Positions 1 through 13,600 of a stretch of DNA of 64,000 bases are shown one piece after another (position 1 is the stretch's first letter; each line of letters begins with the position of its first letter). Position numbers and translations under genes: made by a program. The DNA comes from Sipunculus nudus. Lineage: Eukaryota; Annelida; Sipuncula; Golfingiida; Sipunculidae. Under the pieces are notes generated by a model. That model made no database searches, was not told the origin of the DNA, and saw only the letters and a list, made by a program, of their open reading frames with translations. The stretch spans positions 44,361,058-44,425,057 of the forward strand of contig CM049310.1 of assembly GCA_026874595.1 (NCBI GenBank). The letters are read 5' to 3'.

Positions 1-1
1 G

Positions 2-3000
2 GTGGAAGTGAGGGAGAGGATCAGAATTAACGGCAAGCCAATCTCCAAAGAGTTGTTCAGCAACTATTTCTGGCATTGTTTCAATTCCTTAGAGGATACA
101 AAGGTAAAACAACACACAACAAATAAAAACTCTTATGTTACCCTCACAGACTTTTTTACATGCTCCACAAGGTTTCAATTAAAGTTGTCATGTCAGTTGT
201 CTGCTTGGAGTAGAGGTAAAATGAATGATTAAGTGAACAGTAGTGCATTCATTCATTTCACAAAATGTTCAGTGCAAATTTGGAAACAACAAATTTTGAT
301 CATAAATTTTTTTGCGGGTTACATTTTTCACAAGGAGCATTTTCACAGATGTCCATCTGTGTTTCAGGGAGAGCATGGAGGAATGATGCCTGCATATTTC
401 AAGTTCTTAACTGTGATGGCCCTGCATGTTTTCCTGCAAGAACAGGTGAGATACCATTACATTAAATTGTTACAACTATGTGGACATAAATAACAGTTTA
501 GTTCTTCTTTAAATGTCACACTTCCATGCTTCAATGGGTATTGTGTTCAGATGAAAAGCTCATTGGCATAACTAAATGCCTGTATAATATTTGCTGATTA
601 GTGTTTGGAGGTACCTGTAAAATTGTATTCTAAAACCACCTGATAAAAAGCTAAAATTGAATACAATGAAGTGATTCATCACAAAAATTTCACACAGATG
701 TCTTGACGGTCATGACATTGAAAATCAAAATCTCACATATACTTATATGGAAAGTTATTAGGTTTGGACCTTACTTTGATGATTTGGTCTTTCTGCAGGT
801 GGATGTGGCAATCTTAGAGGTTGGCATCGGAGGATCATACTGCAGCACAAATATAATCAGGTCAGTATGTAAAAGTCATAGGTTTCTTAATTTAAATTAA
901 ATATACTATATTACTCTCAGCTTAATTGACTCAATGATTTGCTGATAGCTTATCAGACCTTTTATTTGTTCACAGCAAGAATTTTGTTGGCCAAGATCGT
1001 AATATTCTAAATCATTATAAATAATGATATTTTTAGATATATCATTTCAGTAACATACATAGGTGTGAATATGTATGAACATGGAAATTTCTAGTTGTAA
1101 TTTTAGAAAATCTTTCCACCCAGAGAGCAAACTTAAATGTACTTAATACATTTTAAGTTTCAAAATTTAATTGAATTTTAAAACAACATTTTCAGTTTTA
1201 ACAAATAAAATTCAGATATGCATGCCACTAAGAACAATGAACTGGTTAATGATTACAGAATTTATAAAACAAGAGCATTAGCATTTCAGTTTAATATGTA
1301 AAAAGAACATGTATGTAATTTTTGATAAATTGAGTATCCTTACAAACATTTCACTATTATCTGTACACATTACCTGTATTACTGTATATATGTATAGATG
1401 TATTTACATTGTTGAGATACATTGGATATGTCCTTGTCTCTGCAGGTCCCCTGTTGTTTGTGGTATCAGTTCTTTAGGACTTGACCACACCAACATACTT
1501 GGTGACACAGTGGAAAAAATTGCTTGGCATAAAGCAGGCATTATCAAAGTAAGTGCTTTCTGGGTTTGTTTACAATGTAAACAATTACTTTAAGGTCTTA
1601 AGAATGTTTGATGATGAGTTTTCTTTGTTTTGATGCCACATAATGAAATTACTTGATTGAACTTTTGTAAACATGTTTGAAAGCTGTTTATAATGCAGGA
1701 TTACAAGCAAGGATTAAGTGATGTTGTTTAGATTTCAATGGATTTTATTGAAAATTCATTGTAATATAAATGATTTAACAGTTACAAGAAAACTTTATAA
1801 CAAATAGTAAGTATTCACTTAAAAAAAACTTGGCCCCTGACCTTATCAATAAATGAAAAATTTGAATTAATTTGGAATTTTACATGAACATTTCGTCACA
1901 ATTGGTTTCATCTTTCAACTTTCTGGTTTATACTGTGTATTGATTTTTGGCATTTTTACCATTTTTAGAGTCTACAATAAAACAGGGCAAGTTAATTCAG
2001 TTTTGTGTATTTTAAATGTTTTTAACAGCCAGGAGTGCCTGTAGTCACCGTCCCCCAACCTGGAAACTCACTGCAGGTCATCTTGGAACAGGCTGAGAAG
2101 AATAAGGTATGTACCATCACTTTGATGTATTATCTTTGTTTTTGTCCCTGTCCCCTGTTTTTTGTTTCTGTGTGATAACTTTCCGAAATATTATCCTATT
2201 TTTTCTTCATCTTTGGGTCAGTGAATGCTATCGTGCATAGCTTGGTTGAGATCAGTTTGGCGTGTCTGTCTGAAAATTTATTATCACCAGCTCCAAAACA
2301 AACATAAAATTTCTCTTTTGTTCCCGATGCACAACAAAAATTATGACATATGGAGACATTCTCAGCGGACAATGAAAACTAAAACACAGGCACTATGACA
2401 TGTGGAGACATCTTAATAAAATCTAAAACATATTGAGAAGGCAAACATGAAGATCACAGGAAGCTAAATAAAAAGAGGTGAAAGTGGGGGACATAAATTC
2501 CACGAATTTGCTTGATTGCTAGGACTTTCACGCCGTAGCCTTTTTCATATGAATTAGCAGTGACCACCTGTCACAATATGTAACACGGCACAAGACATTT
2601 TTGATTGAATACAGATAGAAGGGAATGGAGAATATTCGTGTGTCCTGTGTCTACTGTGTAATGCCACCAGCTGCATCTTTGTAATATTATCACTTTGTAG
2701 CTGTGTAGTTAAAGGCCATTCTTAGATGGCATGTATCATTGTATACCCACCTTCCGCCAAAATGTCTGTCTGATCTTAAACTTTTATCATCACTGCCATG
2801 ACTGACGAAAGGCTTTGATGGATTTTCGCACGCTACAACTGATTACAAAAAAAAATTTCACTTGAGTTTGATTTTATTAAGGTTATTAAGGTCAAAGCTC
2901 ACAAGACATATGACGGGTGCATTATGCACTTTTGTTGTGCTCTTGGTCATTATGTATTGTACATACTTGGTATGTTAACTCACTTTTAAAAAAACTGATT

Positions 3001-4620
3001 TCTTTTATGTCAGACTATTTTACCAACATCATGAAAAATTGGTTCCTTCATATATTATTTTAACATTTTACATTTTATACACAGAGTCCGCTATACCTTG
3101 CTCCAGTTCTAACAGATTATGACTGGAATGGCCACCAGGTGGAGCTAGGAATTGCTGGAGAGATGCAGGCTCGCAATGCCTCCCTCGCCCTCCAGTTGAG
3201 CAATATTTGGATGAAATCACATAAAAAAGGTATGCTTGTCAAACCCAGTATCCAGTTTAACATTATAATTTATAATGCATTATAATTGTTTTTAATTGAA
3301 AATTAATGAAAAAAAGGGATTAGTTACTTGGAATAGGGAATGGATGATAGATATAAAAAATTGGAAAACAGGTATTGAGCAAGTTTGAGAAACAGGGATT
3401 TTGTGTTACAAAGATAATAAAAGTAAATCGAGGAAAATTGGAAAAGTGATACAGATCAAGGGATTGGAGAAAAGAAAATATAGAAATTTGGAATGAAAAT
3501 GAAACACTGAACAAGAGTATAACATAGATCAAGGTATGAGCAGCATACAATAACAAATTCATTTTTTTTTTCCGCAGTAAATCTTTAATGCTGTGAAGTT
3601 TTGACATGATTCAGTCCATTATTCAACCATTTCTTTATTGTTATTTGTCTTTATTGTAATTGTACACTCCTTACACAGCCGTTTTACAAAGCATTTGTTC
3701 CAGATCTCCTTCGCTTTAACTGCTGCTTTGTTTAGCAAGTTTTTTTTCTGGGCTTTCACACAAGGGCTGGCACAGGGCCAAGAATTGTACAACAAACCAA
3801 CAAGAGTGGGGTGTTTTTGGTTTGAAACTTGGAGTTGGATGTACTCTGCAATACCATGCCCTCATTGGTCTGATCTTAATTCATTGAAAATGCCAACCAA
3901 GGTTGTGAGAGCTGGAGAAACTTGCCATTCGGGCAGCAGTTGAACAGAAGGAGACACATAAGGACTTCAGTGCATGAGGAGTGTAATGTAGTTGTGCTTG
4001 CTTAAAAATATTAATTTATAAAACAAGAAACATGATATGACTGTTCTTGATAATATCAATATCTGATTGTAGAACGGGAAGCCAAAATTTCAGTTGAAAA
4101 TGGATTGAAAGAAGCAGACGGTAAGCGAGGTATCCAGAAGGGGGCGGCACTAGTCATTACAGATTCTCTCGCAGAAGGTAACACATTAACAATGTATAAA
4201 CTCAGGAAGAACAGTTAACATAAGAAAACTGATTTGTTAAATATTAGTGGAAAGAATATAACTGCGTCGTATGCATAAGTAATGAAAGGATCTGGGAAAC
4301 CATATCAGCTACTGAATCAGGTAAACCATGCCAGAATTATGCAAAATAGTGTGTCCTTAAAACTTCCTTCCTCTAACCCTGTGGTCAGTGAATAATGTTG
4401 TATAGGCTCTTTGTCTCTGGAGTTTTCAAATATCATATTTTAGTGAGAGAAATTATCACTAAAGTATAAACAAATTGTTAATATTAATTAGACACTTTAT
4501 AACAGTCATTAATACCACAGCATCATTAGCATTTTATGTACATGAACCATGTCTGTAGCATCAAAAGCAGGGGCATAGCTAGAATTGAGGGAGGGGAGGG
4601 GGCTGAAATATTTAACAATG

Positions 4621-4666
<46 letters not shown>

Positions 4667-7600
4667 CCTCACGTTTTAATTCCAGTTACAAATGAAAAAA
4701 ATATATTTGCGGGATCAAACCTAATGAAATGTAGAATTATCAATAAACACTTCATTAATTACTGTTTTTAATTATTTTAATTTTTATTAGACTAATTTAA
4801 ATTCCGGGATGATAGGGAGTACTTGATGCAAAGTTGGGACTGAAAAGTTGAAAACATTTACGTTTATCTATGTTACTCGATATCAAGGATTGATGTACAT
4901 AATATCAGAATTTATATATATAACCAAGAATTTCATCTTGACCAGTGTTTTCTTGGATTATCATCAGATTGTTAAGACATATTACTCTATATAATAATCA
5001 ATACAATAATTGATATACTCTGTGTTTGTAACTGTATGGTAAGATTGTGAAAATTAAACACCTTAAAAATGCCTAGAAAATCTGTAGAATTTAACCGCTC
5101 AAGTTAGTGTTATAGATATATTGATATAACAGTATTGTTTCTAGGCCTAAGGAGGTGCAGGTGGCCTGGTAGGAATCAAATCCTGGATACTCAGGGAGTC
5201 CGATTCTTCATAGATGGCGCTCACACACCCAGGAGTATGGAGGTACGGAAGTCAGTTTAAGTATTAATACTTTATGGAGATGGGGTTTATGAGAAGTATT
5301 TTGCTGGTCATGTAGTACAATAAAACTTCTCCAAACAACCACCTCGTTATAGTGACCACCTCAAAATCACAACCACATTCCATGTTCCAATTTTTTGTCA
5401 CTCTTCATATTTAAAATTTTTAAACCTCAGGATAGCCAGCACCTCGTTTTTCCATTTTGTGACCACTTATTTTCATTTGAATGGGTGACCTGAGCCTCAG
5501 TTTTACTACCACTAAGTTGTAGTGGTCACATGACTGCATGTTTTGATCACATGATCTGGTTTGTAGTCAGTCTGCACGTCTGGCAGCCATTTGAATTTTT
5601 GGTGTTAACTGGTGTGAACAGGCTCTGTTATGTTGGAACTTGAGAGAATAAACCGTTTATATTTCATACTGGAGTCACATAATTTTGGACTGTATTTCTA
5701 AAGACACCCGTTGCACTACAGAGTACAGAGTAAACATAGCCTCGACAGGCATAGCAGTGGGTTTGAGTGCAAATCAAAGCATTACATCCCTAATTGTTAA
5801 AGGGCATTAGATGAAACAAGCGCTGTTCATAGATCAAAGTGTTTTCACAAATGTTCACACAATCCCAGGAATGTTTGCGTCCCAGTTTCATAACTTTTTG
5901 TGAGGCTTGCCATTAATGATTTGCATGAGACATAGACCCCTAGCTTTGATTAACTCACTGGCCAATACAGATTTATGATTGGTACATATTTAACTCGACC
6001 ATTGGGCTAACTATTTAGAAACTGTTTATCGGCTGAGGAAAAAGACTGAGTACTCCTCGATTAACTTTGCTATGTAAAATCTTACTAGGTGACTGCTATA
6101 AGGATTTGCATGTTTCACAGCTAAGCAGAGACTCTAAATTCTGTGTCCAATTGCTGCCAGACTTCTTGTCAAACAGATTCTTACATATAAAGCATTTTGA
6201 TTTTGTGTGCCTTGGACCACAAGCTGCAGGGACCAGCTTTGCATGCAAGGGTCAAAGTCAGCAACTTTGTATTGCTCAGTTTCTCAGGAAAAGACTTTAT
6301 CAGGGTTCTGTAGAATCAGTCTGTTTGGTGTGAGGTTTATTATTAATAGTATAAATATCATACAAGCATTTTTATATATATTGTAATATTGTTTATAACA
6401 GAAGTTGTGCTTGCCTTGAGATTTGCTTGGATATAAATTTTATTTTTAATTTAAGTTTGAGTTTTTTCAGTATTAATAAATAAAGTCATACAAAATGTAT
6501 CATGTATCTAATTCCAAATCATATTGAATAACTACTTAAGTTGACAATGTACGGCCAGACAAGCTGTTGTAAGACCATTGACAGTCAAACCTCACTCAGG
6601 CAACCACCTCAGAAATGCAGCCATTTTATTTTGCCCGTTGGTGTTTGTTATTTTGAGGTTTTACTGTATATGGTTAAAGGGAGACACTGTACAATTATTC
6701 TTTACAGAAAGGTCAGGAGTCTGCTTATTTAATTTTCTTTAAGTGCTTTATTTGTAAAATTAATTTTATGCTATTGCAGAGACAATGATCATGAAATATG
6801 TCTGGACAACATATTAGACCAATTTTATGTTAAACAGAGTCAGCAGTCATACAAAGCATAAAGTGGGTTATAAATCTTTCTCCCTAATACCTTTAATAAC
6901 CAGTGATAAGCAGTCTAATGCCAGATATTTTGTAAGTAAGTGATTAATAATGTCTTTGTCTGTTTGCAGCAATGCGTTCACTGGTATTCTGAAGTTTGTA
7001 AAAAATTCACATCTGATGTAAGGTAAGTCATGCCTGACATTTCAAAATTTGTCACTTTTTCTTTAAAAAAAGATGAACCTGTAGACCAAGTTCTTGTATC
7101 AAACTCTTCTCTTCATTAAGCTGAGTACAATATGTATGTCCAGAGATCCCTGCTCTCTTGTAAAGGAGGTTAGATTAGCCATGGGCTTTTGACCAGTACG
7201 GATCAAAAAAGCAACATGGCAGCAATCAGTTAAAACGTGGTACACATTGGAGGAATTTTTTTCTTTATCCTTTGTTTAACATGAACATAAACATTTATAT
7301 TTTGCCCTTGTTTACTTGTGGTGCATGTGCATCTGTTATTCGATGCTACGTCACAAAATATACAACCATTCCAAGGCCCAGATATGTTACAAATGCCAGG
7401 GACATTGGCATTTTGTGGTGAACCTGCCAGCAAATATCAAGCCACCTGTTCCAACTGTTTAAATTGAAATATACATGTTTGAAATGTACATGTCCATCAT
7501 TCCATCTCCTGGGGTGCAATTGAAATGTACAAGCATCTCTCGCACGATGTCACATGTCAACCAGTGCTTTGAAACACCGCGTATGACACACCGCAGATAG

Positions 7601-10600
7601 CTAGGCTGATAAAACGCACTACCAGTGACAAAACAAAGTGGCTACCCCTATCTAAATTTTACTTTAACAACCCAAAGAAACGCATTTCATGTTGAGGTTT
7701 GAAATAATTTTAAATTGATTAAATACCTTGCGAATCTCACTAAAAGTTAACCCCTAAACCTGGCTTTGCTAAAATCCCGGTCATTCCTCATAATAATTTA
7801 CACTGAACAAGGTCACACTAATAGGGAGAAACCTAACTTTCCGCTACAGAACTGACATGAATACATATAGAATAAATGAAAATTCATGTTCAGCAGGTGA
7901 CAACTAATTACATTATTATCCTTTACATTGTTGTACAAGCGTCCCTGCTACCAACCACGTTTGACATGACTGTATGAATTATAAATGGGCATATACCGAT
8001 CCTAGTTCAAATCATTTAAGTTTATATAAAATAAACGTTCATCATGGCATATTCAAGCTGTGATTTATGGCTTGATTCCCGCACAAAATTCCCATAAAAC
8101 CACAGAGGGGAGTACTCCCACCCGCCGTCTTGCTTTTTTGCCCCACACTTTAAAAGAGTTTACCATAAGTAAGGGAAAAAGTTAATCTCCGGACACGCAT
8201 ATTAAATCCAGCTTGAATGTGAAGATTTTGGCATGGTCCACATAAAGGGTTATTGTATCCGCCATAACAGAGTTTTGAAGATGCTATGTTTTCAGTTCAG
8301 GTTTCTGGAGAACTCCTCTGTAACCACCGGGCGGAATTTTTTAAAATTTGTAATTATGATCAGGTCACATGTGAACTGCTGCACCCTCATTTTTGGTTGA
8401 CCTCTGACCTTTCCTCTCTGCCCAGCATCCATTTGTGCATCTATTTCCAGACATAAACCCACATATCTCGGTGAACTGTTTGACCAATCAGGCTATCCTT
8501 TTGAAATTTGGCATGTGTATATAACTCACATAGCTCTATCATACACAAAACTGGTGGTGCCACCTGCAACCATTTTTGCACATCGTCCTTCTGTTTGTCT
8601 GCAGTGAAATAAAATCACTCATATCTTGGCAGTGGTTTGACTTATCTGCCTAAAATTGTGCATGTTTATACATCTTAGATAGCTTTCTCAATTTTATGGC
8701 AGGTGGCGCCACCTACATTTATGTTTACGCTGCAGACATTCAGGCTTGTATCTCAGGACTGGTTAGATTATCCCCCTGAAATATTGCATGTGTATAGATC
8801 TCACATAGCTCTATCATACACAAAACTGGTGGTGCCACCTGCCACCATTTTTGCACAGCATCCGTCTGCTTGTCTGCCTTTGGATAAAATCACTAATATC
8901 TCGGCGGTGGTTTGCCTTTTCTGCCTAAAATTGTGCACTTTTATACATCTTGGATAGCTTTCTCGATTTTCATGCAGGTGGCGCCACCTACATTTATGTT
9001 TATGCTGCAGACATTCAGGCTTATATCTCAGGACTGGTTTGACATATCCCCCTGAAATTTTGCATGTGTATAGATCTCACATAGCTCTTAATCATACACA
9101 AAATTGGTGGTGCCACCTGCCATCATTTTTGCACAGGGTCCTTCTGTTTGTCTGCTGTGGGATAAAACCACTCATATACAAGAAGTGGTTTTACTTATCT
9201 GCCTAAAATTTTTACATATGTATATAACTTGGATAGCTTTCTGGTTTTGTGGTAGGTGATATCCATGCTAATATGCAACACACCTCACTTTATTTGCCAC
9301 TCAATCCATGCCTCACTTCACCTGTTCCACTCTGATTTAGGCGGATACATATAATCACTTGTCGACTACCCGTATTCTAGTTCCATTTTAAACTCTCCCA
9401 ATACTCATCCCCTTGCAACCAAACTCTCTTTGAAGATGGATACTCACCTTGATTCTATCCTTGGAGTACTTTTGGGTGGCATCCATGCATTCCTATGGAA
9501 CTGTGACAGACATATGAGGGCCCTGCTTGAAAAGCAGTACCCTATTGTGATCCAAGTGCTAGTCCATCCATCCTACTGTCAGTCCATCAGTGATGCTTTT
9601 TTTCGCACCTCATATCTCGATAAGAACATGCCTGATCTTTCTCATATTCACAGGGATGATTGGTACCTATGAGGGCTCCATCTCTGTTGCATCACAGACC
9701 TGTCAGAATTTAAATATAGCCACCAAAGCATATTCACTGATTTTCTTTGCATGATATCTCAACAAGAACATGGTTGGTCTTTCTCAAATTTGGAGGGATG
9801 ATTGGTAGCTTTGGACTCCTCTCTTTCAAATTACAGACATCTCAGAATTTCAATATGGCCACCAGAGCACAATAGATGATATTCTTTCACGGGCAGTATC
9901 TCAACAAGAACATACTTAATCTTTTCCAAATTCACAGGGATGATTGGGGCCTATAAAGTCTCCATCCCCATCAAATTACATACTTACATTTCTGAGGACC
10001 TTTTGAATTTAGAGAGGTTTTCTTAAATGATAGTATCACTGAGTAGGTCATTTGTTGTTTTTAAGCATAATATGGAACAAAAATTGTAAAAATGCTGAAC
10101 TTTGACAAAAAGGCTTGAGGAAATGTAAGGATAATCAAATCTTCTAAGAGGTCCAGTATCTGTTTAATAAATATGTTACACCTAGTTAAATATATAATCA
10201 TAATGAAGAAATGATTAATCAGGAATATATCATGATGAAATATACATATAAACCTTAACTTTTTTTAACTATTTACTTAGAACAGAATATTATCTTCTAC
10301 AGCCCAAAACCTCTCCAGGTGTTGCTGTTTAATACCACTGGAGCAAGAGACCCCAAAGCTCTGCTATCATATTTAAAGGTGAGTGACTTCAATTAATAAC
10401 TTAACCCTGTATCATGGCTGCATTTTTTACTTATCAGTAAATTCTTGCAGATATAAAAGTAAATTTATTGTTTTACCCCAGGCCATTGCCCTGGCTATGT
10501 CTGCATTGTAATTTGGATCACTCGTTTAATTTAACATGTTTATTTTATTGTAATGTTTAGTGAGTTTGTTTTTTTTCCAGCCTCTAGGGATTGATATTGG

Positions 10601-13600
10601 AGTATTTTGCCCAAACATTGTTTTCCCTTCGGCCTCCTGTGCAGGTAAGTGAATCAATGGTTAATTTTAACAGAAAGTACCATAAACTTTTTAATGAAAA
10701 GCATAGTATGAGACAAATGCCTTAATGACAATGAAATATTATCATGCTTGCTGACTTTTCTGATATAGCCTGTTGCGTTTCAGCAATTTGGGGACAAAAT
10801 TTTATCATTTCTTTTACAAATTCAGTAAAAAAAAACCTATAGAAATCAAAAATGTCTGATATTATATCAATTTCTGAGATGATCTGTTGATGAAACAGAG
10901 TTAATGTGATGTAAAATATAAAAAATATATCAATTTTTCTTCAGAGCAGACCAACCCTTCCAAAACAGGTATTAATGGTATGGGGGACAAGTGTGTGCAT
11001 GTTAACATGTATAATATTAGGGTTTTCCTTACCTTTAGTGCTTGAAATTATATATACCATGCCTATCACTTATTAAATCCAAAACACTATTCCTACATTG
11101 ATTCAAATATATAAAGAATTCAGTAATACATAAATGAAAAATGACTTGCACCATTTAATGCGCTTTATTCAATTCTCTGCATATTTCTTGCCAGGGATGG
11201 CCTATTATAAAATGTGCTTCCTGTTTACAGTTTGTCTCTGAGTTTTCTTTTTATTGAGCACACATTCTCAGCGGACACTCTTTCAGCTAAAGTTCCCAGC
11301 TGAAATCCAGTTGTTTGGTCTTTAAGCATTGGTCACTTGTTATAAATTTATGCACAGATGGGTCCTCAGCTGTTTTACATATGGGAACACAAACATGAAA
11401 ACATAGGATTTGAAGTTTTTAACTTTCATACAAGCTATGATTCTTTTCTATGTATGGGTCAATGACCATCATGTGACTAGAGGCCCCTTTGAAGAGAGGA
11501 AAATACTTTCAAGCTTTCCTTTTTTAAAGAAAGCAAAACAAAAACCTTATCATGTTGACTATAAGGGGATTGGAAACTTACCCTCTGTCACAGTAATCAG
11601 ATGTGCTGTTCACTTGGCCAGCTGATTGAAGAGACCTTTGATTTTCTTAGTGTTACTTTTAACAAGGTGTGGTCATAGACTGGTTTTAATGAACACTGAA
11701 ACATAATAGGCTTTTCCATACAACTGGGATAAGCTTATGACAAAGTATTTAATGACACTTTTATTCTAATTGAGGAAAGGGCAAGTTACAAAAACTAAGG
11801 GAAAATTTAATTTTCCTTAACTGAGAATACAAATGGAAACAAAATGTATGTAATTGAGTACTTTATGACTCTCCTGTTTGGTTGGTCAGATTTTATATAT
11901 TCATTTAAGGTAAGTGATACAAGGATAACAAAGGTAAAAATAGTTTGCATTGTGATTCAGAGGTGACATTTCTATGAAAATATGTTTCATGTACCAGAAT
12001 AAATTGTCTGACATTCTTTAAGTTGGAAAAAAATTAACAAATATTGTACCATATATGTGATAGTTCTAAAAGATGCTTTAAAAAATTTGGGGGTATAAGA
12101 TTCAGGGAAAATTGATTTGGCATATTCTTTAATTTTATAGTTTGTAGTCTAGTTTGATTTGTGTACTTAACCTGTCACCTCTTAATGTTTAATATGAATA
12201 ATACCACAAGATAGATACAACTAGATTACCGTACATTGGTGGCTAGTCAGAATCCTGTAGATAACATTACAGTATTGATTGTAAGGATAACATTTTCTGA
12301 TTATAATTCACAGAAAAAGACCATCTGGCTAGAATTGTGTTGACAACATCTAGATCTAGTTAGATTTCTGTAGATAACATCCACACCTAGTTAGATTTCT
12401 GTAGATAACCACATTTGGTTAGAATTCTTCAGATAACATCAGCAATTGGTTAGAATTCTGCAGATAGCATTTACTTCTGATAAGAATTCAGCAGATAACA
12501 CCCACATCTGGTAAGAATTGAGCAGATAACTTTTACACATGGTTAAAATTCTGCAGATAACATCCTCATTTGTTTAGAATTCTGCAGATAATTTCAAGAT
12601 GTGGTCAGAATGATTTTGATACTACCGGTATGTCCTTATGTTGAATAGATCTAGAAAACCTCAACATCTGGTTAGAATTCTCTAGAGAACATCCATGTCT
12701 GGTCATAATTGACCTATCCATGAACTCTTTATGACCTTAATCACATTCAGTAAAAAATTATTCATTAAGCATTGGACTAATGAGCAACCAATCAGGTGAC
12801 TGTTGGCACTGTCAATTGTCAATCATCTGACAAGCACAAAATTTGCATTATTTGGCAGAGCTCTGCCAAACAGAACATGTGTAGTCTGTACCAATACCTG
12901 TGTTGGCTTGTTTTTTTGTTTTTTTTTTTTGATTTTTTTTTATACAAATGAGACAGTATATAAAGTTCTATGGCCATTGGCATAGGATGCAGGAGCCATT
13001 CCTCTGACTACTGAGGGAACAATAATGTCTTACTTGGCACATAATTTGTATAAGACAAAAAATCCAAAATATTGCAAGACAGTTTACAATGACTGCGATA
13101 TATTCATCAATATAGGACAGCAATTCTAGTTGATGATGTCAGTAAATGTGACTTCATACATCACCAATATTTGTGACGTCACTATTGTCTTGTAAACAGC
13201 TCTCGCAACCATGGGCATGGAAGGTCTTCTGTGTGGTAGCTTTTGGGTGCTCATTATGATAATTAGGTTAAAAGGGTGGCACATATGGGCTGTGGTGGAT
13301 AGGTCAATTCTATTGATAACTTGAGCATGTGGTAAGAATTTTGTAAATATCAAAGAGAATCTTGTTAATTGCTCATATTGAGATAACATTCACATGTGAT
13401 CAGAATTTTGTTGATAATATTCACATCCAGTTGGTATTTTTTTTATAATATCAACATCTAGTTAGAATTCTGTTTACAGGATCCACATCTTTCATTCTGA
13501 TTTTGTCAGAATCCAGTCAAAAAGAAGCCAATAGTAGCCAGGTCTGATGTGAGATCTGAGAAGCACAAACACATTTGTAAAATGGAGATGAACATGTTTT

